From an uncultured Pelagibacteraceae bacterium (GTDB lineage Bacteria; Pseudomonadota; Alphaproteobacteria; Pelagibacterales; Pelagibacteraceae): 64,000 nucleotides of DNA. Both the position numbers and the translations under genes were made by a program. Each line of letters begins with the position of its first letter. The first letter of the stretch is position 1. The notes under the pieces are model-generated. The model was not told the DNA's origin. It made no database searches and saw only the letters and a list, made by a program, of their open reading frames with translations. Location: NCBI GenBank assembly GCA_902580565.1, contig CACHLD010000005.1, positions 1 to 64,000 of the forward strand, in the 5' to 3' direction. Positions 8,623 through 16,236 of this stretch are shown one piece after another.

Positions 8623-9522
8623 TTTGTTCAAGGCATTATTTTTAAATAAATCAGCTTCTTTTATATATCTTCGAACCATATCTACTGATTTATGACCAGT
8701 CATAGCCATTATATTCCTTTCACTAGCCCCATATTCTGCTGTTGTAGTTGCAAAACCTGATCTAAGACTGTGCCCGGCATATTTTTTTTCATCAAGCCCT
8801 GCGCTTAATGCATGTTTTTTAATTATTAATGCTACATTTTTATCCGATATAGGAAAAATTAAGTTATTCTTATTTTCAAACATCCAGTGTTTGAGATGAT
8901 CTACTGGGCAGTATTCGATATATTTGAAAGAGGGTATTGCTTTTATCATTCCCTCTCCGGATTGATCTGATTTAGATCTTTTAACGAATATTTTAACTCC
9001 TTCTTTAACAAATTCAATATCATCTCTGGTAATAGCTACTAGTTCTGATCTTCTAAAACCCCCTGAAAAACCAATTAAAATTAATGTCTTATCTCTAAGT
9101 TTTTTAAATTCACTAATTGAAGATTTATCAATTACATTAATTATTTGTTTTAAATTACTGAATAATAATGGTTTTTTTGCTTTTTGATAAACACCTATTT
9201 GTCTTTTTATACCTAATAAGTTTTCAACAATTATTGGATGTTTAGTATCTAAATAATGACCCTTGTATCTATGCATCACATTTATTGAAGCTAATCGTCT
9301 TTTTAAAGTACTATATTTTGATTGTTTTGATAAATGTGTGAGATAAAGAGATACAACTTTTGGTTCTGTTGGCATACTTTTCATTCCATGCTTTGCGCAG
9401 AATAATGAAAAGTCATTAAAATCAGATTTATACGCACGTATAGTATTTTTAGCTTTTGAAAGATTAAGATTGTCTAAAGTTTCAATTTCAAGTTTTTTAA
9501 TTTCAGTTGTTAAATCTTTCAT
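8608..9522 (-). CDS. Tyrosine recombinase / phage-type integrase
   Basis: The 304-residue protein has an N-terminal SAM-like core-binding domain (about 1-110) and a full C-terminal catalytic domain. Arg157 sits in GGFRRSEL, a Lys in VKRSKS near 183, His251 and Arg254 in HSLRSG, His277 in TGHKS and the nucleophile Tyr286 in RRYIKEA. All catalytic residues are present, so it should be active. It differs in flavour from housekeeping XerC/XerD and looks more like integrases of islands or elements. It stands alone, convergent with the glycosyltransferases and divergent from a cupin gene of different base composition. A 9-7-9 inverted repeat begins 4 bp upstream of its start codon. Confidence 0.9.
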   Translation of the reverse strand: MKDLTTEIKKLEIETLDNLNLSKAKNTIRAYKSDFNDFSLFCAKHGMKSMPTEPKVVSLYLTHLSKQSKYSTLKRRLASINVMHRYKGHYLDTKHPIIVENLLGIKRQIGVYQKAKKPLLFSNLKQIINVIDKSSISEFKKLRDKTLILIGFSGGFRRSELVAITRDDIEFVKEGVKIFVKRSKSDQSGEGMIKAIPSFKYIEYCPVDHLKHWMFENKNNLIFPISDKNVALIIKKHALSAGLDEKKYAGHSLRSGFATTTAEYGASERNIMAMTGHKSVDMVRRYIKEADLFKNNALNKLSNS

Positions 9523-9525
9523 AAT

Positions 9526-9550
9526 TTCCGATAACCATTAATTATCGGAA
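9526..9550. repeat. Perfect 9-bp inverted repeat with 7-bp spacer, upstream of the recombinase
   Basis: The arms TTCCGATAA (9526-9534) and TTATCGGAA (9542-9550) are perfect inverted copies separated by CCATTAA. The layout resembles a tyrosine-recombinase core site: two arms with inner ATAA/TTAT ends around a 6-8 bp exchange region. It lies between the recombinase start codon and the divergent cupin gene, so an operator or a weak terminator (a T-rich stretch follows at 9559-9571) are alternatives. Confidence 0.55.
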
Positions 9551-9595
9551 TTAATATATTATTTATTTTTTTTGTCAAGTGTTTAAATTTAGAGC

Positions 9596-10006
9596 ATGTT
9601 TGAGAGTCGAAAAAGATTACTTTTAGATCGTGGACCTAGTTGGCCGGACTATGAAAAAGCTAAACCTTTTATGATAAGGTATTATTTGTTATTTAGAAAA
9701 AGACCCAAGTGGTTTCCGTTTAATATTTTCCTTCACAAGATACTTAAAAGCGATTTAGGAGATTTACATGATCATTATTGGTCTTATTTAACTTTAGTGC
9801 TTAAAGGTGGGTACTGGGAGACCACGAAAAAAGGTCGATTTTGGCGGGGTCCAGGCTATTTGGGTCTTAGAAACGCCTCAGATACTCACAGTTTAACGAT
9901 TCCTGAGGGAAAAACAGCTTGGACGCTCATATTTGTAGGGCCAAATAAGGGTTCTAAGCAATTTGCAAATTTTAACAAATCAAGCCAAAACGAGCATAAA
10001 TATTGA
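9596..10006 (+). CDS. Cupin-fold protein of unknown function
   Basis: The 136-residue protein carries a cupin-like metal motif: His58 and His60 in LHDHYW, Glu75 in GGYWETT and His98 in DTHSL, with the typical small beta-barrel pattern between them. Cupins of this kind are often found beside mobile or phage-related genes, but I cannot name a substrate. The gene is richer in GC than its surroundings: by hand count 29 of 60 bases in 9841-9900 and 27 of 60 in 9901-9960 are G or C, against 15 of 60 in 8641-8700. This fits recent acquisition together with the adjacent recombinase. It is followed at 16 bp by a small membrane-peptide gene. Confidence 0.72.
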   Translation: MFESRKRLLLDRGPSWPDYEKAKPFMIRYYLLFRKRPKWFPFNIFLHKILKSDLGDLHDHYWSYLTLVLKGGYWETTKKGRFWRGPGYLGLRNASDTHSLTIPEGKTAWTLIFVGPNKGSKQFANFNKSSQNEHKY

Positions 10007-10022
10007 ACTTTTGAAAGCCTAA

Positions 10023-10187
10023 ATGATAAAATTTATCCTACCCATAGCAATATTTATAGCTGCAGTTTACGGAATTTCCTATTTCTGGACTAATTCAAGC
10101 AACAAAGGCAAAAAATCGATAGCTTTTGGCTTAATGATAGCCCTTATTATATGTATTTCTCTAACAATTTATCTAATTATCGATTAA
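10023..10187 (+). CDS. Small hydrophobic protein, 54 residues, two membrane helices
   Basis: An ATG at 10023 opens a 54-residue frame ending with TAA at 10185-10187. The translation starts MIKFILPIAIFIAAVYGISY, continues through a polar loop (SSNKGKKS) and a second hydrophobic stretch (GLMIALIICISLTIYLI). It would form a helical hairpin in the inner membrane. Its stop overlaps the ATG of the next gene as TAATG, which argues that it is translated. Function is unknown; it does not match a family I recognise. Confidence 0.6.
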   Translation: MIKFILPIAIFIAAVYGISYFWTNSSNKGKKSIAFGLMIALIICISLTIYLIID

Positions 10188-10462
10188 TGAAGCTAGAGGG
10201 CACCAAATTTCAGGTAAAAGTTTGGAGATATTTAAAGAAAATACCAGTTGGCAGCATAAAAACCTATTTACAAGTGGCAAAAGCTATTGGGAAGCCTCTA
10301 GCAGTCCGAGCTGTTGCTAATGCGATAGCTAAAAACCCCTATCCTCTTCAAATACCTTGTCATAGGGTTATAAGATCTAATGGATCACTCGGAGGATATT
10401 CTGGTAAAGGTGGCTTCAAAACTAAGAAAAAACTCCTAAAAAAGGAGGGTATAATCCTCTAG
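10187..10462 (+). CDS. Minimal methylated-DNA-protein cysteine methyltransferase
   Basis: The 91-residue protein is only the DNA-binding and catalytic domain of the MGMT/Ogt family, which transfers alkyl groups from O6-alkylguanine to its own cysteine. It has the VGSIKTYLQVAKAIGKP helix-turn-helix, the arginine-finger segment VRAVANAIAKNP and the active site IPCHRV with Cys58, so it is not an alkyltransferase-like (PWHRV) protein. The N-terminal domain of full-length enzymes (about 160 residues or more) is absent. I chose the ATG at 10187 rather than 10151, because it overlaps the upstream stop (TAATG) and begins where family homology begins. Confidence 0.85.
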   Translation: MKLEGTKFQVKVWRYLKKIPVGSIKTYLQVAKAIGKPLAVRAVANAIAKNPYPLQIPCHRVIRSNGSLGGYSGKGGFKTKKKLLKKEGIIL

Positions 10463-10872
10463 AATTGTTATTTGACGGGCGATTGAGCAGATCTACCCTT
10501 CTACACTATTAAATTTAAATATTCCCCAGTTAGTTGTACTATAAAACATGAAATCGAAAAAATTGGACCCTCTATGGCCGTTTAAACGGTATATTCCTTT
10601 ATTGCAAAGCTTCTAGAAATGTTGATATCAAAGACTTTTGATCGAACTAAAATCGTTGGTATTACTTAAAACTTTGACTTGGTTATTTGAAATTTTACTC
10701 ATTTATGTTTTTTTTTATCTAATAATATGATTTTTTTAATTTTATAGTCATAATATTATGCTTAAATAAGCCAATATTATCAGTTATTAATTATCTTTTT
10801 TAATTTATTAGTAAACTATATTGACCTATTTATTAATAATTTACATTAATAACTTTATGTAACTAACTGTAT
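10463..10872. other. 410-bp gene-free spacer between two converging genes
   Basis: No convincing gene is seen here. Both flanking genes end at it, so neither needs a promoter in it, which makes its length unusual for this compact genome. The first 150 bp are less AT-rich and contain a 22-codon frame (10548-10616) and a perfect 12-bp palindrome CCGTTTAAACGG (10578-10589). The remainder is very AT-rich with repeated TTAATAA-like words and another perfect 12-bp palindrome CATAATATTATG (10749-10760). It may hold a small RNA or the remains of a lost gene. Confidence 0.5.
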
Positions 10873-11772
10873 TTATTGAAAATATTTAAGACTATAAAAA
10901 ACTACTATAGGCACAGAAATTAATGACATTATAGTAGATGTAACAATAACGCTCGCTACACTATCTACGACTTTTTTTTCTGAATACATTGAGCCAACCA
11001 AATAGGTTAAAACTGCACTAGGCATAGCTGATTGTATTAATAAAACACCAGCTGGAAAACCCTCTAAGCCTAAATATCTTATTAAACTAAATCCAATAAT
11101 GGGACCTATTATAACTCTTACACCTCCTAAAATTGAGGCTTTTGTCCAAGAAACAACTTGAAATCTAGATAATGCGATACCTAAAGACATTAGAACTAGA
11201 AAAATAGTCGTATACGTTAAAAGAAAAGTAGTATTTTCAATATATCCAGGAACATCCCACTTAAAGTATAAAAAGATTACAGAAGCTATAATTGCATATA
11301 TAGGAACATTTTTAATAAGTATATCTAGAGAAAAACTTTTTTTAGCTAGTAAAACACCTAAGGTAAAGTGAAGAAGTATAATTACAGAAGCCACAGCTGA
11401 AGCAACTCCCAACCCACTAGTTCCATAAGCAAAAAGACATATTGGAACACCCATATTTCCAGTATTCGGCAATATTAGAGGTGGTAGTTCACTAATAATA
11501 TCTTTTTTAAGTATGAAAAGAAAAATCAATCCTACAATTGCAAAACCACCGATTATTATTAAAGAATAAATAAAGTATTCAATAAATATATCTAAAGTAA
11601 TTCCAGTAGTTGTAATTGTATAGAAAATCATAGCAGGAGTGCCGATATTTCCTGCAAAATTTGTTATAAATTTAGTATCAAATTTTGGATCTTTTTTTCC
11701 AAGATAGTAACCTACTCCGATAACAAAAAAGACTGGAAATAATACATCTATGAGTTTTAGATAAAGCTCCAT
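10873..11772 (-). CDS. AEC family permease
   Basis: The 299-residue membrane protein belongs to the auxin efflux carrier (AEC) type family of secondary transporters. It starts with a hydrophobic helix (LIDVLFPVFFVIGVGYYLGKK), has the family's LPNTGNMGVPICLFAYG segment in the first half and a related VLLIQSAMPSAVLTYLVGSMY segment in the second, and about ten hydrophobic helices overall. Bacterial members often move dicarboxylates or other organic anions; the substrate here cannot be told. Its first codon overlaps the stop of the upstream BacA-like gene, and it is the last gene of the DMSP-type operon. A role in moving a pathway substrate or product is inference from position. Confidence 0.85.
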   Translation of the reverse strand: MELYLKLIDVLFPVFFVIGVGYYLGKKDPKFDTKFITNFAGNIGTPAMIFYTITTTGITLDIFIEYFIYSLIIIGGFAIVGLIFLFILKKDIISELPPLILPNTGNMGVPICLFAYGTSGLGVASAVASVIILLHFTLGVLLAKKSFSLDILIKNVPIYAIIASVIFLYFKWDVPGYIENTTFLLTYTTIFLVLMSLGIALSRFQVVSWTKASILGGVRVIIGPIIGFSLIRYLGLEGFPAGVLLIQSAMPSAVLTYLVGSMYSEKKVVDSVASVIVTSTIMSLISVPIVVFYSLKYFQ

Positions 11773-12779
11773 TAAGCTCTTACATCAGATTTTCTTGGTT
11801 TTCTCAACGCTTTTTTATTATAATTTATTGCATTCTCGAATTCCATTAACCGCTTATGAATTGATCTTAGCTCAGTAATTCTAGTCCAATTATAAAGAAA
11901 TACTGAAAAAGCATCTTTAACCTCACCAAACGCATTAACAACTTGCATCATTATGCCTAAAGTAAATGCAGCGGTAAATAAGCCCGGAGCCATGATTAAA
12001 AAAGGTACAATTACAAACAATTGTCTGTACCAAATTGCCCACAAATCAAAATATCCATAATGAAGAAAAAGTTTATGGTAATTAAATTTTATACCTGTAA
12101 ATAATTGTAAAATTGTAGGTGCTTGAACATAATTTTTTCTATCGTCTTCACCGTAAACAAGTTCTTTTCTAAAAGCCGCCTCTACTTTTTGATTATTATA
12201 CTCTAAACCGGGCAGTTTAATACCGACTAACCAACTTATAATAATTCCACCAAGACTTAATACTAATGCTACCCACACTAGCGAACCAGAAACGTTTTCC
12301 AAAAAAGGTACTGTAACATTTGAAGAAAGAACAAATAGTATTGGTATAAAGGCAATTAATGTCATAATTGCCTTAACAACTTGTAATCCAATTGATTCAA
12401 CAATTTTAGCAAAATTCATACAATCCTCTTGAATTCTTTGCGAAGATCCCTCTACTTTAGCTTCGGTTGCTCTCCAATATGGCATATAAGAAAAGGTCAT
12501 CGCTTCTCTCCATCTAAAAGCCCATAATCTTGTGAACCAATTTGTAAAAGCAAAAATCGTAACGTATGGAAGTGCTATATATAAAAATTTTGTAATTGAA
12601 TCCCAGAATTCAGATATATCACGTTTTTCAGCTGTTTGTAGAATATCATAAAAATCTTTATACCAGCTATTAAATAATACATCTAAATAAGTTTGGGTGA
12701 CTAATAACAAAAGAATAAAAGTCCCTCCTCCATATGACCAGTAAAACCACTTTTTATCTTTAAAAAAACTACGCCACAT
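11772..12779 (-). CDS. SbmA/BacA-like inner-membrane peptide transporter
   Basis: The 335-residue protein matches the SbmA/BacA family, which imports peptides and related compounds using the proton gradient. The features are the aromatic-rich N-terminus (FYWSYGGG), the helix WKDFYDILQ-like stretch (FNSWYKDFYDILQ), WRWR-like FAFTNWFTRLWAFRWREAMT, and the conserved SSQRIQEDCMNFAKIVES segment that resembles an ABC transmembrane fold. There is no ATPase domain. It is somewhat shorter than E. coli SbmA (about 400). It lies 2 bp from the complex I subunit gene and overlaps the AEC permease. In rhizobia BacA is needed to survive antimicrobial peptides; whether that applies here is unknown. Confidence 0.85.
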   Translation of the reverse strand: MWRSFFKDKKWFYWSYGGGTFILLLLVTQTYLDVLFNSWYKDFYDILQTAEKRDISEFWDSITKFLYIALPYVTIFAFTNWFTRLWAFRWREAMTFSYMPYWRATEAKVEGSSQRIQEDCMNFAKIVESIGLQVVKAIMTLIAFIPILFVLSSNVTVPFLENVSGSLVWVALVLSLGGIIISWLVGIKLPGLEYNNQKVEAAFRKELVYGEDDRKNYVQAPTILQLFTGIKFNYHKLFLHYGYFDLWAIWYRQLFVIVPFLIMAPGLFTAAFTLGIMMQVVNAFGEVKDAFSVFLYNWTRITELRSIHKRLMEFENAINYNKKALRKPRKSDVRA

Positions 12780-12781
12780 TT

Positions 12782-13066
12782 TTAATCTTTAGTAAAATTA
12801 TCTGCATAAGATTTAATAATAAACTCTTTAGAATTTGGTTCTATTACTTTAAAAGAAATCCCATTATTTTTAGCATATTCAATAGCTTTTTCCTTAGTTG
12901 GAAATTTTAGATTTATTGAATTAAGGGTATCTGTAGAACTTTCCCAGCCCATAAGTGGATTAATTTGAGAGTCTTTCGTTTCAAATTCTAATATCCATTT
13001 TTTTTGTTTACCGAAACCAGACTGCATAGCAGTTTTGCTTGGTATATAAATCTTAGCTTTTTTCAT
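12782..13066 (-). CDS. NADH dehydrogenase accessory subunit, NDUFS4 (18 kDa) family
   Basis: The 94-residue protein matches the ETC complex I subunit (NDUFS4) family, an accessory subunit shared by alphaproteobacteria and mitochondria that binds the peripheral arm. It has AKIYIPSKTAMQSG at the start, GWESSTDTLNSINLKFPTKEKAIEYA in the middle and FKVIEPN near the end, in the family's order and length. It would be cytoplasmic and attached to complex I. It lies in the DMSP-type operon, 3 bp after the dmdA-like gene and 2 bp before the BacA-like gene, away from any nuo genes in this window. Confidence 0.87.
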   Translation of the reverse strand: MKKAKIYIPSKTAMQSGFGKQKKWILEFETKDSQINPLMGWESSTDTLNSINLKFPTKEKAIEYAKNNGISFKVIEPNSKEFIIKSYADNFTKD

Positions 13067-13069
13067 ATT

Positions 13070-14176
13070 TTAAGTAATAGGTAGTTCACAAATTTCTCCA
13101 TCAATAGATTTGCCATTAATAACCATTTTAAAATTTCCCTTATTATTAAAATAATCTTTTTTGACCATTGCAATTCCAACGATCTTTTTAAAATCTGGAG
13201 AATATGCTGCTGATCTTAAATCACCTATAATCTCGTTATTTTCATTTAATAAATTAACATCGGTTAAATTCAATTTAGTTGTTTCAATTTTGACACCCAT
13301 AAGTTTTTTTTCAATTCCTTTAATTTTAATCTTTTTTAAATTTTCTTTTCCTAAGAAATCTATATCGGTGTCTAAATGGATATATTTTTCAAAACCACAT
13401 TCAAATGGATTGTCGTTTATTAACATATCATTTCCGTATGATAGTAAACCTCCCTCTATTCTTTCCGCATGATTAGGAGCTCCAGGTTTCAAATTATATT
13501 TTTTACCAATATTAAAGAAGTGGTCATATAATGCTTGTCCAGATTTTATATCTTCTATATGTACTTCATAACCTCCTTGTTTTGAAAAACCTGTTCTTGA
13601 GATTAAATATTTATTATCTTTAAATGTAAAAAAATCGTACTTAAAAAATTTGAGATTATTTATTTCGGTTCCAAAGACTTCTTCCATTAACTTAAATGAT
13701 TTAGGTCCTTGTATGGCTAAAGTATCTATATTTGCTTCGAAAATATTTACTTTTAAATTTTTACCAGCTGCTATACCTTTAGCAAACAATAGTACATCAG
13801 AGTCAGCTATACAAACTCTCCATAGATCATCTTTTAGCTTGTAAATCAGAGGATCATTAATCATTCCACCATTTGAGTCAACTAGTGGAACGTAATAACA
13901 ACTTCCAATTTTAGATTTAGAAAGATCTCTACACGTCATTAACTGAACTAGTTTGTGTGCATCTACACCTGAAATTTCGACTTCCCTTTGAACAGATACG
14001 TCCCATACTTGAACATCTTTTTTTAGATGAATGTACTCTTCCTCTACAGAAGAAAAAGTTGTCGGTAACAACATATGATTATATACTGTATAATTCTTTA
14101 CACCTTGTCTCTCAATTCTAGATGTGAAAGGTGTTGATCTTACTCTTCTAGACTTACTTATATAAAAATTTTTCAT
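13070..14176 (-). CDS. dmdA: DMSP demethylase DmdA (GcvT-like aminomethyltransferase fold)
   Basis: DmdA transfers a methyl group from dimethylsulfoniopropionate to tetrahydrofolate, giving methylmercaptopropionate. The 368-residue length fits the SAR11 enzyme. It shows the GcvT fold signatures and stretches I associate with Dmd[59 protein letters not shown] and [13 protein letters not shown]. The neighbours are DmdB-like ligase and DmdC-like dehydrogenase genes, which supports the call. The gene starts inside the end of the alpha/beta hydrolase (4 bp overlap). An alternative is a related tetrahydrofolate-dependent demethylase or GcvT paralogue with another substrate; a tree against verified DmdA clades would settle that. 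Confidence 0.78.
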   Translation of the reverse strand: MKNFYISKSRRVRSTPFTSRIERQGVKNYTVYNHMLLPTTFSSVEEEYIHLKKDVQVWDVSVQREVEISGVDAHKLVQLMTCRDLSKSKIGSCYYVPLVDSNGGMINDPLIYKLKDDLWRVCIADSDVLLFAKGIAAGKNLKVNIFEANIDTLAIQGPKSFKLMEEVFGTEINNLKFFKYDFFTFKDNKYLISRTGFSKQGGYEVHIEDIKSGQALYDHFFNIGKKYNLKPGAPNHAERIEGGLLSYGNDMLINDNPFECGFEKYIHLDTDIDFLGKENLKKIKIKGIEKKLMGVKIETTKLNLTDVNLLNENNEIIGDLRSAAYSPDFKKIVGIAMVKKDYFNNKGNFKMVINGKSIDGEICELPIT

Positions 14177-14946
14177 TTTAAAAATTCTTTAATTTTTTGT
14201 CTCATTTCAAAAGCATTTTCTAAAACAATCATATGACCACAGTTTTTAATTATATGAACTTTTGAATTAGGTACAAATCCTGCAAATTCTTTACCTTTAT
14301 CCAACTTTATCATTTTGTCTAATTCCCCGAAAATAAAAAAAGTTGGACATGTAATTTTTTTAACTGCATTTAGACCATTTTTATAGTTATTGCACGCAAT
14401 TAAATCTACTGCCAAAACTTCCCGTACTTCTCTTGGAGAATTTAATATCTTTTGCAAAGGGTTGCCTCCAATAAATTGTTTGGACTTCCCATATCCCCAC
14501 TTCATCATTAAATTTAAGGACTCCATATCACCTGAAAGAGCTAAATCAATAAGACTTTTATTCACCGGTATCTCGTAAGAACCAGCTATAAACACGATTT
14601 TTTCAAGATTTTTTGGAAATTTATTTGCATATTCTAAAGCTATTAAGCAACCTTGTGAGTGAGCAACTATAGACGGCTGCTTGATTCCTAAATATTCTAT
14701 AACCTTATTTAACCACATGGCCATATCTTCTATGGATTTTAAACTCTCCCCTTCTGAATTGCCGTGCCCAGGTAAGTCTAGTGTAAAAACGTTATAATTT
14801 TCACTAGACAAATATTGTGTAGTTAACGACCAAACCACATGAGATTGTCCACTTCCATGTAAAAGTATTACTGAGGGATTTTTTTTATTGAAATTTTCTC
14901 CAGTATCTACTGAAAAAACTTTGGTATTATTTATTGTAAAATCCAA
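14173..14946 (-). CDS. Alpha/beta hydrolase
   Basis: The 257-residue protein has a complete alpha/beta-hydrolase triad: Ser97 in the nucleophile elbow AHSQG, Asp210 in GELDKM and His238 in CGHM. The oxyanion strand [10 protein letters not shown] follows SVILL near residue 30. There is no signal peptide, so it should act in the cytoplasm. It sits between the crotonase and dmdA genes and overlaps dmdA by 4 bp. Thioesterase or C-S/C-O ester cleavage of a pathway intermediate is conceivable, but the substrate is not visible in the sequence. Confidence 0.82.
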   Translation of the reverse strand: MDFTINNTKVFSVDTGENFNKKNPSVILLHGSGQSHVVWSLTTQYLSSENYNVFTLDLPGHGNSEGESLKSIEDMAMWLNKVIEYLGIKQPSIVAHSQGCLIALEYANKFPKNLEKIVFIAGSYEIPVNKSLIDLALSGDMESLNLMMKWGYGKSKQFIGGNPLQKILNSPREVREVLAVDLIACNNYKNGLNAVKKITCPTFFIFGELDKMIKLDKGKEFAGFVPNSKVHIIKNCGHMIVLENAFEMRQKIKEFLK

Positions 14947-14967
14947 ATTTATTACCTTAATTTTAAA

Positions 14968-15777
14968 TTATTTATCTTGCCAATTAGGTTTTCTCTTTGC
15001 AATAAATGCTTCTATTCCTTCTTTAGCATCAAGTTTTAACATATTTTCTACCATTACATTTGAAGCGTAATTGTAAGCATCAGATAAATTCATATTCATT
15101 TGTTTATAAAAAGCTTCCTTGCCAATTCTTAAAGTTAAAGCTGACTTTTTTGATATCTTAAGAGCCATTTTTAATGTTTCTTCTTTTAAAATTGTCTTAT
15201 CAATAGATTTATTAATTAATCCAATTTTTTCAGCTTTATCTGCAGTAATCAAATCTCCTCCTAAAAGCATTTCCATAGAGTGTTTGTTTGATATGTTTCT
15301 TGAAACAGCAACCATAGGAGTTGAACAAAACAAACCTATATTAACACCAGGAGTTGCAAATTTAGATAAATTACTTGCATATGCTAAATCACAACTTGCA
15401 ATTAACTGACACCCAGCTGCAGTTGCAACACCATTAATTTCAGCAATTACAGGCTTAGGATTGTTAACTATTGATTGCATTAATTTTGAACACTTTTTCA
15501 TTATTTTTTGGTAATAACTTTTCCCTTTATCAGAATCTTGACGTTTTCTTGTTAATTCTTTTAAATCATGACCAGCAGAGAATATAGGTCCTTCAGCTGA
15601 AATAATTATTACTCTAATTCGTTTAGTGTTAATTGACTCGTCTAAAGCTGACTGTATATTTGACATCATTTCTTCTGATAAAACATTTTGGTTGTCAGGA
15701 TTGCTTAAAACTAAACGAAAAATGCCTTCTGGAGTAATCGAAGTTTTTAATATTTCATTATTTTTTATTGAATTCAT
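14968..15777 (-). CDS. Crotonase-fold protein lacking both hydratase glutamates (ECHDC3-like)
   Basis: The 269-residue protein has the crotonase fold: the oxyanion-hole segment FSAGHDLKEL (about 66-75) and NGVATAAGCQL (115-125). The two glutamates that enoyl-CoA hydratases use, spaced 20 residues apart, are Gln124 and Gly144 here, so ordinary hydration is unlikely. The features AGHDLKEL and PGVNIGLFCSTP match the ECHDC3-like subgroup, whose reaction is not established. It lies between the OsmC and alpha/beta hydrolase genes in the DMSP-type operon, which makes the name DmdD tempting but unsupported. CoA-ester binding is probable. Confidence 0.85.
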   Translation of the reverse strand: MNSIKNNEILKTSITPEGIFRLVLSNPDNQNVLSEEMMSNIQSALDESINTKRIRVIIISAEGPIFSAGHDLKELTRKRQDSDKGKSYYQKIMKKCSKLMQSIVNNPKPVIAEINGVATAAGCQLIASCDLAYASNLSKFATPGVNIGLFCSTPMVAVSRNISNKHSMEMLLGGDLITADKAEKIGLINKSIDKTILKEETLKMALKISKKSALTLRIGKEAFYKQMNMNLSDAYNYASNVMVENMLKLDAKEGIEAFIAKRKPNWQDK

Positions 15778-15783
15778 ATAAAT

Positions 15784-16233
15784 TTAGTTAACTAAAACTT
15801 TTACTTCTTTAGATAGTGAATTGGCAATAAAACAATATCTGTGAGCTCTATCTTGAATTTTTTTCATTTCATTGTCATTAATACTAAATTCTCCAGAAAA
15901 TTTTACTTTAGGATTTAATTCTAATTTCACAACAGACATTTTTCCTTTAGAATTTTTTCCTAAAGTCGCAAAAGCATTATCTTTATAACTTATCAATGGC
16001 CACTTCATTTTTGCAGCTAATGCTAAAAAAGTCATCATATGACAACTGCTTAGTGATGCCGCCAACGCTTGTTCAGGATTAGTATTTAGTTCACTACCGT
16101 TCCAATCAGGAGCAGAATCTCCAACAATTTTAAAATTTGGTGTAAAAACAATTTCATGTTCATTAGAATAATTTCCAGGAGACATTTTTCCTTCACCAAT
16201 TTTCCAAGATAAATTTATAGATATTTTAGACAT
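15784..16233 (-). CDS. OsmC/Ohr family protein
   Basis: The 149-residue protein fits the OsmC/Ohr peroxiredoxin-like family. It has a cysteine in LAASLSSCHMMTFLALA and a second in HRYCFIANSLS, the pair that reduces organic hydroperoxides in family members. It lies 6 bp upstream of the crotonase gene and 3 bp after the ligase gene. A protective role against oxidants or reactive sulfur compounds formed during DMSP breakdown is possible, but this is inference from the neighbourhood. Confidence 0.84.
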   Translation of the reverse strand: MSKISINLSWKIGEGKMSPGNYSNEHEIVFTPNFKIVGDSAPDWNGSELNTNPEQALAASLSSCHMMTFLALAAKMKWPLISYKDNAFATLGKNSKGKMSVVKLELNPKVKFSGEFSINDNEMKKIQDRAHRYCFIANSLSKEVKVLVN

Positions 16234-16236
16234 AAT

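Noticed and set aside
9526-9571. Rho-independent terminator formed by the inverted repeat
   Set aside because: The stem is AT-rich, the T run starts about 9 bases after it and is interrupted, so it is kept only as an alternative to a recombination site or operator.
10450-10455. TATAAT at the end of the methyltransferase gene as a promoter
   Set aside because: No -35 box lies at a suitable distance, and no gene follows on that strand.
10548-10616. 22-codon frame starting MKSKKLDPLWPFKRYIPLLQ
   Set aside because: It has no clear ribosome site and no family resemblance, and a frame of this length is expected by chance.
3840-10872. Genomic island integrated at tRNA-Glu with a duplicated tRNA 3' end
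   Set aside because: I looked for a second copy of the tRNA 3' part near the recombinase and in the 10.5-10.9 kb spacer and saw none.
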